DNA from: Gammaproteobacteria bacterium
Lineage (GTDB): Bacteria > Pseudomonadota > Gammaproteobacteria > UBA7966
Reading direction: 5' to 3'
Length of the DNA: 6,801 nt
Assembly (NCBI GenBank): GCA_003485715.1
Contig: DNIF01000173.1
Location: 1 to 6,801, forward strand
Both the position numbers and the translations under genes were made by a program. This document shows positions 5,459 to 6,801 of the stretch, piece by piece. Each line of letters starts with the position of its first letter. Positions within the stretch are counted from its first letter, which is position 1. Under the pieces are notes generated by a model. That model saw only the letters and a program-made list of their open reading frames with translations, had not been told where the DNA came from and ran no database searches.

Positions 5459-6475
5459 ATGCCCTTACGCAACATTGTCCGTCCGGCGGCCCTGCTGGCC
5501 TCGCTGCTCATGACCGGCTGTCTGCCGTCCACCCGGCATGCGGAGCGGGCCTGGAGCGAATTGTTGGCCCAGCGCTTCGAACGCGTGGAGTTCGCGGCAC
5601 CGGCCTTCGTGCTCACGGGGGCCCTGCGGGACGAAGACCCCACACTCCCGCTACACATCTACATCGAAGGCGATGGCCATGCCTGGCAAAGCCGCGACCG
5701 CCCTTCGCCCGACCCGACCCCACTGCGTCCCATCTCCCTGCTGCTGGCCGCACGCGATCCCGAGCCGGCCGTGCTCTACCTGGCGCGGCCCTGTCAGTGG
5801 CGACCGGAGACTCGCAAGGGGGGCTGTTCACACGAACTCTGGACCAGTCATCGCTACTCGAAGGCGGTCGTCGATGGTTATGTCGCGATCATCGAGCAGC
5901 TCGTGCAAACCCGGGCCAACCCGCACGTGGCCCTTATCGGGCACTCCGGCGGCGGGGCACTTGCCGCGCTGCTGGCGGCGCGCCTCGCCGACGTGGAATG
6001 GTTGCTGACGGTGGCCGCCAATCTCGACACCGCCCTCTGGACCGCCCATCACCGAGTCGATCCGCTCACCGCATCGCAGAATCCTGCCGATTTCGCCGAG
6101 CGGCTGCGGGCCTTGCCACAGTTGCATCTGGTCGGGGCCGAAGATCCCATCGTGCCCGAGATCGTTGCCCGCTCCTGGATCGAACGGGGTGGCATCGATG
6201 CGCGGAGCATCGAGGTCGTGGCCGGGGCCGATCACCATTGCTGCTGGAGCGAAGACTGGCCGCGGGTACTCGCGGAGATCGCAGGGAGGGCTGCGGCTCA
6301 GCGAGGGGCTGCGATTGAAGGGCATCGACCGCAGGCGTCTGGGCACCGAGGCTGTGTGGCCCTAGGCAAAGCCATCGAGGGCGATCTTGCCCACCGTGTG
6401 GCCACCCTCGACCCGCCGATGCCCTTCCCGCAGGCTTTCCACCGAGAGCCCACCCAGATGGACCCTGAGCGGTGA
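5459..6475 (+). CDS. Lipoprotein of the alpha/beta-hydrolase fold
   Basis: A predicted lipoprotein of 338 residues from ATG 5459. Residues 1-20 form a short signal peptide with a lipobox ending LMTGC, so C21 should be lipidated and the enzyme membrane-anchored. IYIEGDGHAW (68-77) and ARPCQW (109-114) recur in a family of proteobacterial alpha/beta hydrolases of unknown substrate. GHSGGG (161-166) holds the nucleophile S163, AEDP (227-230) the probable acid D229, and ADHHCCW (257-263) the catalytic histidine (H259 or H260). The triad appears complete. The frame is open back to GTG 5417, but the added 14 residues would spoil the signal peptide. Only a weak GGGA (5444-5447) precedes the ATG. The fold should end near residue 280. 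The last 55 or so residues look unstructured, and the final 114 bases overlap the convergent dehydrogenase gene, so the true end is doubtful. Confidence 0.8.
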   Translation: MPLRNIVRPAALLASLLMTGCLPSTRHAERAWSELLAQRFERVEFAAPAFVLTGALRDEDPTLPLHIYIEGDGHAWQSRDRPSPDPTPLRPISLLLAARDPEPAVLYLARPCQWRPETRKGGCSHELWTSHRYSKAVVDGYVAIIEQLVQTRANPHVALIGHSGGGALAALLAARLADVEWLLTVAANLDTALWTAHHRVDPLTASQNPADFAERLRALPQLHLVGAEDPIVPEIVARSWIERGGIDARSIEVVAGADHHCCWSEDWPRVLAEIAGRAAAQRGAAIEGHRPQASGHRGCVALGKAIEGDLAHRVATLDPPMPFPQAFHREPTQMDPER

Positions 6476-6801
6476 GACGATTCGACCCACCTCCACCGCT
6501 GCGGCCAGGCGCGACAGGATGCCCCCTTGAGCATCCTGATCGGCGGTGCCGTAGAGCGGACGCGTGAACATGAACTCCCAGACGAAGCGCGCGCTCTTGC
6601 GCTTCAACAGGTTGAGGTCCACCGGGCCGGCAAAATCAACCAGGGCACAGATGGTCCCGCGCGGTGCGATGTACTCGGCCATGCGTTCCCAGTGCGCCGA
6701 CGGCTCGCAACAGCAAAGGATCCAGTCCGCGCGCTGCAGGCCGGCCGCGCGCGCCTCGGCCACCCAGTCCCCCGAGTGGTCGATTACCCGACCAGCACCC
6801 A
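6362..6801 (-). CDS. Zinc-type alcohol dehydrogenase-like oxidoreductase (5' partial)
   Basis: The C-terminal 145 residues of a medium-chain dehydrogenase/reductase (MDR). The frame is open to the window edge, so the N-terminal part, including any zinc site and the start, is missing. It reads in with GAGRVIDHS, the end of a nucleotide-binding Rossmann unit. It then runs through IAPRGTICAL, LLKRKSARFVWEFMFTRP and a closing GHTVGKIALDGF. This pattern (LLKRKS...WEFMFTR and ending GKIxLxGF) is that of the zinc-binding alcohol dehydrogenase / quinone reductase-like group, which probably uses NADPH. The substrate cannot be told. Where relatives usually have THTDQHW, this one has CCCEPSAHW, with three adjacent cysteines. 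The match to the family continues almost to the stop (TAG at 6364-6362), so this frame is the real one in the stretch shared with the hydrolase tail. Confidence 0.9.
   Translation of the reverse strand, partial: GAGRVIDHSGDWVAEARAAGLQRADWILCCCEPSAHWERMAEYIAPRGTICALVDFAGPVDLNLLKRKSARFVWEFMFTRPLYGTADQDAQGGILSRLAAAVEVGRIVSPLRVHLGGLSVESLREGHRRVEGGHTVGKIALDGFA

Noticed and set aside
5323..5658. N-terminal extension of the FecR-domain protein by 112 codons
   Set aside because: It would bury the signal peptide, it overlaps the start of the hydrolase gene, and a strong ribosome binding site fits the start at 5322.
1..6801. CRISPR arrays, tRNA or rRNA genes, insertion sequences, toxin-antitoxin or defence genes
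   Set aside because: No repeat-spacer pattern, RNA gene signature, transposase or related motif was seen on either strand. All larger stretches are explained by the listed genes.

Overview
The window is GC-rich and almost fully coding. It looks like the chromosome of a high-GC proteobacterium, most likely a gammaproteobacterium. This rests on three things recalled from family knowledge: the suf gene order, the E. coli-like SufC/SufD/SufS sequences, and the type of lipoprotein hydrolase downstream. No rRNA or other marker is present, so genus and species cannot be given.

Positions 1-4545 (+ strand) hold the 3' part of a SUF iron-sulfur cluster assembly operon: sufC (5' end outside the window), sufD, sufS, sufU, sufT and a small Rieske [2Fe-2S] ferredoxin. 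Each of the first four junctions is a stop/start overlap of 1 or 4 bases, and the ferredoxin follows 58 bases after sufT with its own good ribosome binding site. SufS takes sulfur from cysteine. SufU, a zinc-type sulfur acceptor, should pass it on. SufC and SufD, with SufB (presumably just upstream), form the ATP-driven scaffold. SufT (DUF59) is an accessory maturation factor, and the Rieske protein may be an electron carrier or a client. No sufA, sufE or regulator is visible.

Positions 4591-5322 (- strand) encode an exported FecR-domain protein, convergent with the suf operon. A 136-base divergent spacer (5323-5458), carrying a 10-base direct repeat and a short palindrome, separates it from a + strand lipoprotein of the alpha/beta-hydrolase fold (5459-6475). 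The 3' end of that gene overlaps, in antisense, the 3' end of a zinc-type alcohol dehydrogenase-like gene on the - strand, which runs off the right edge (6362-6801).

The window is largely conventional. I see no undescribed defence, mobile or RNA system. The points worth a second look are: an apparent insertion of about 30 residues in SufT that contains a 26-base imperfect palindrome; the pairing of an E. coli-like SufS with SufU; the Rieske protein inside the operon; the repeats in the divergent spacer; and the unlikely C-terminal tail of the hydrolase.
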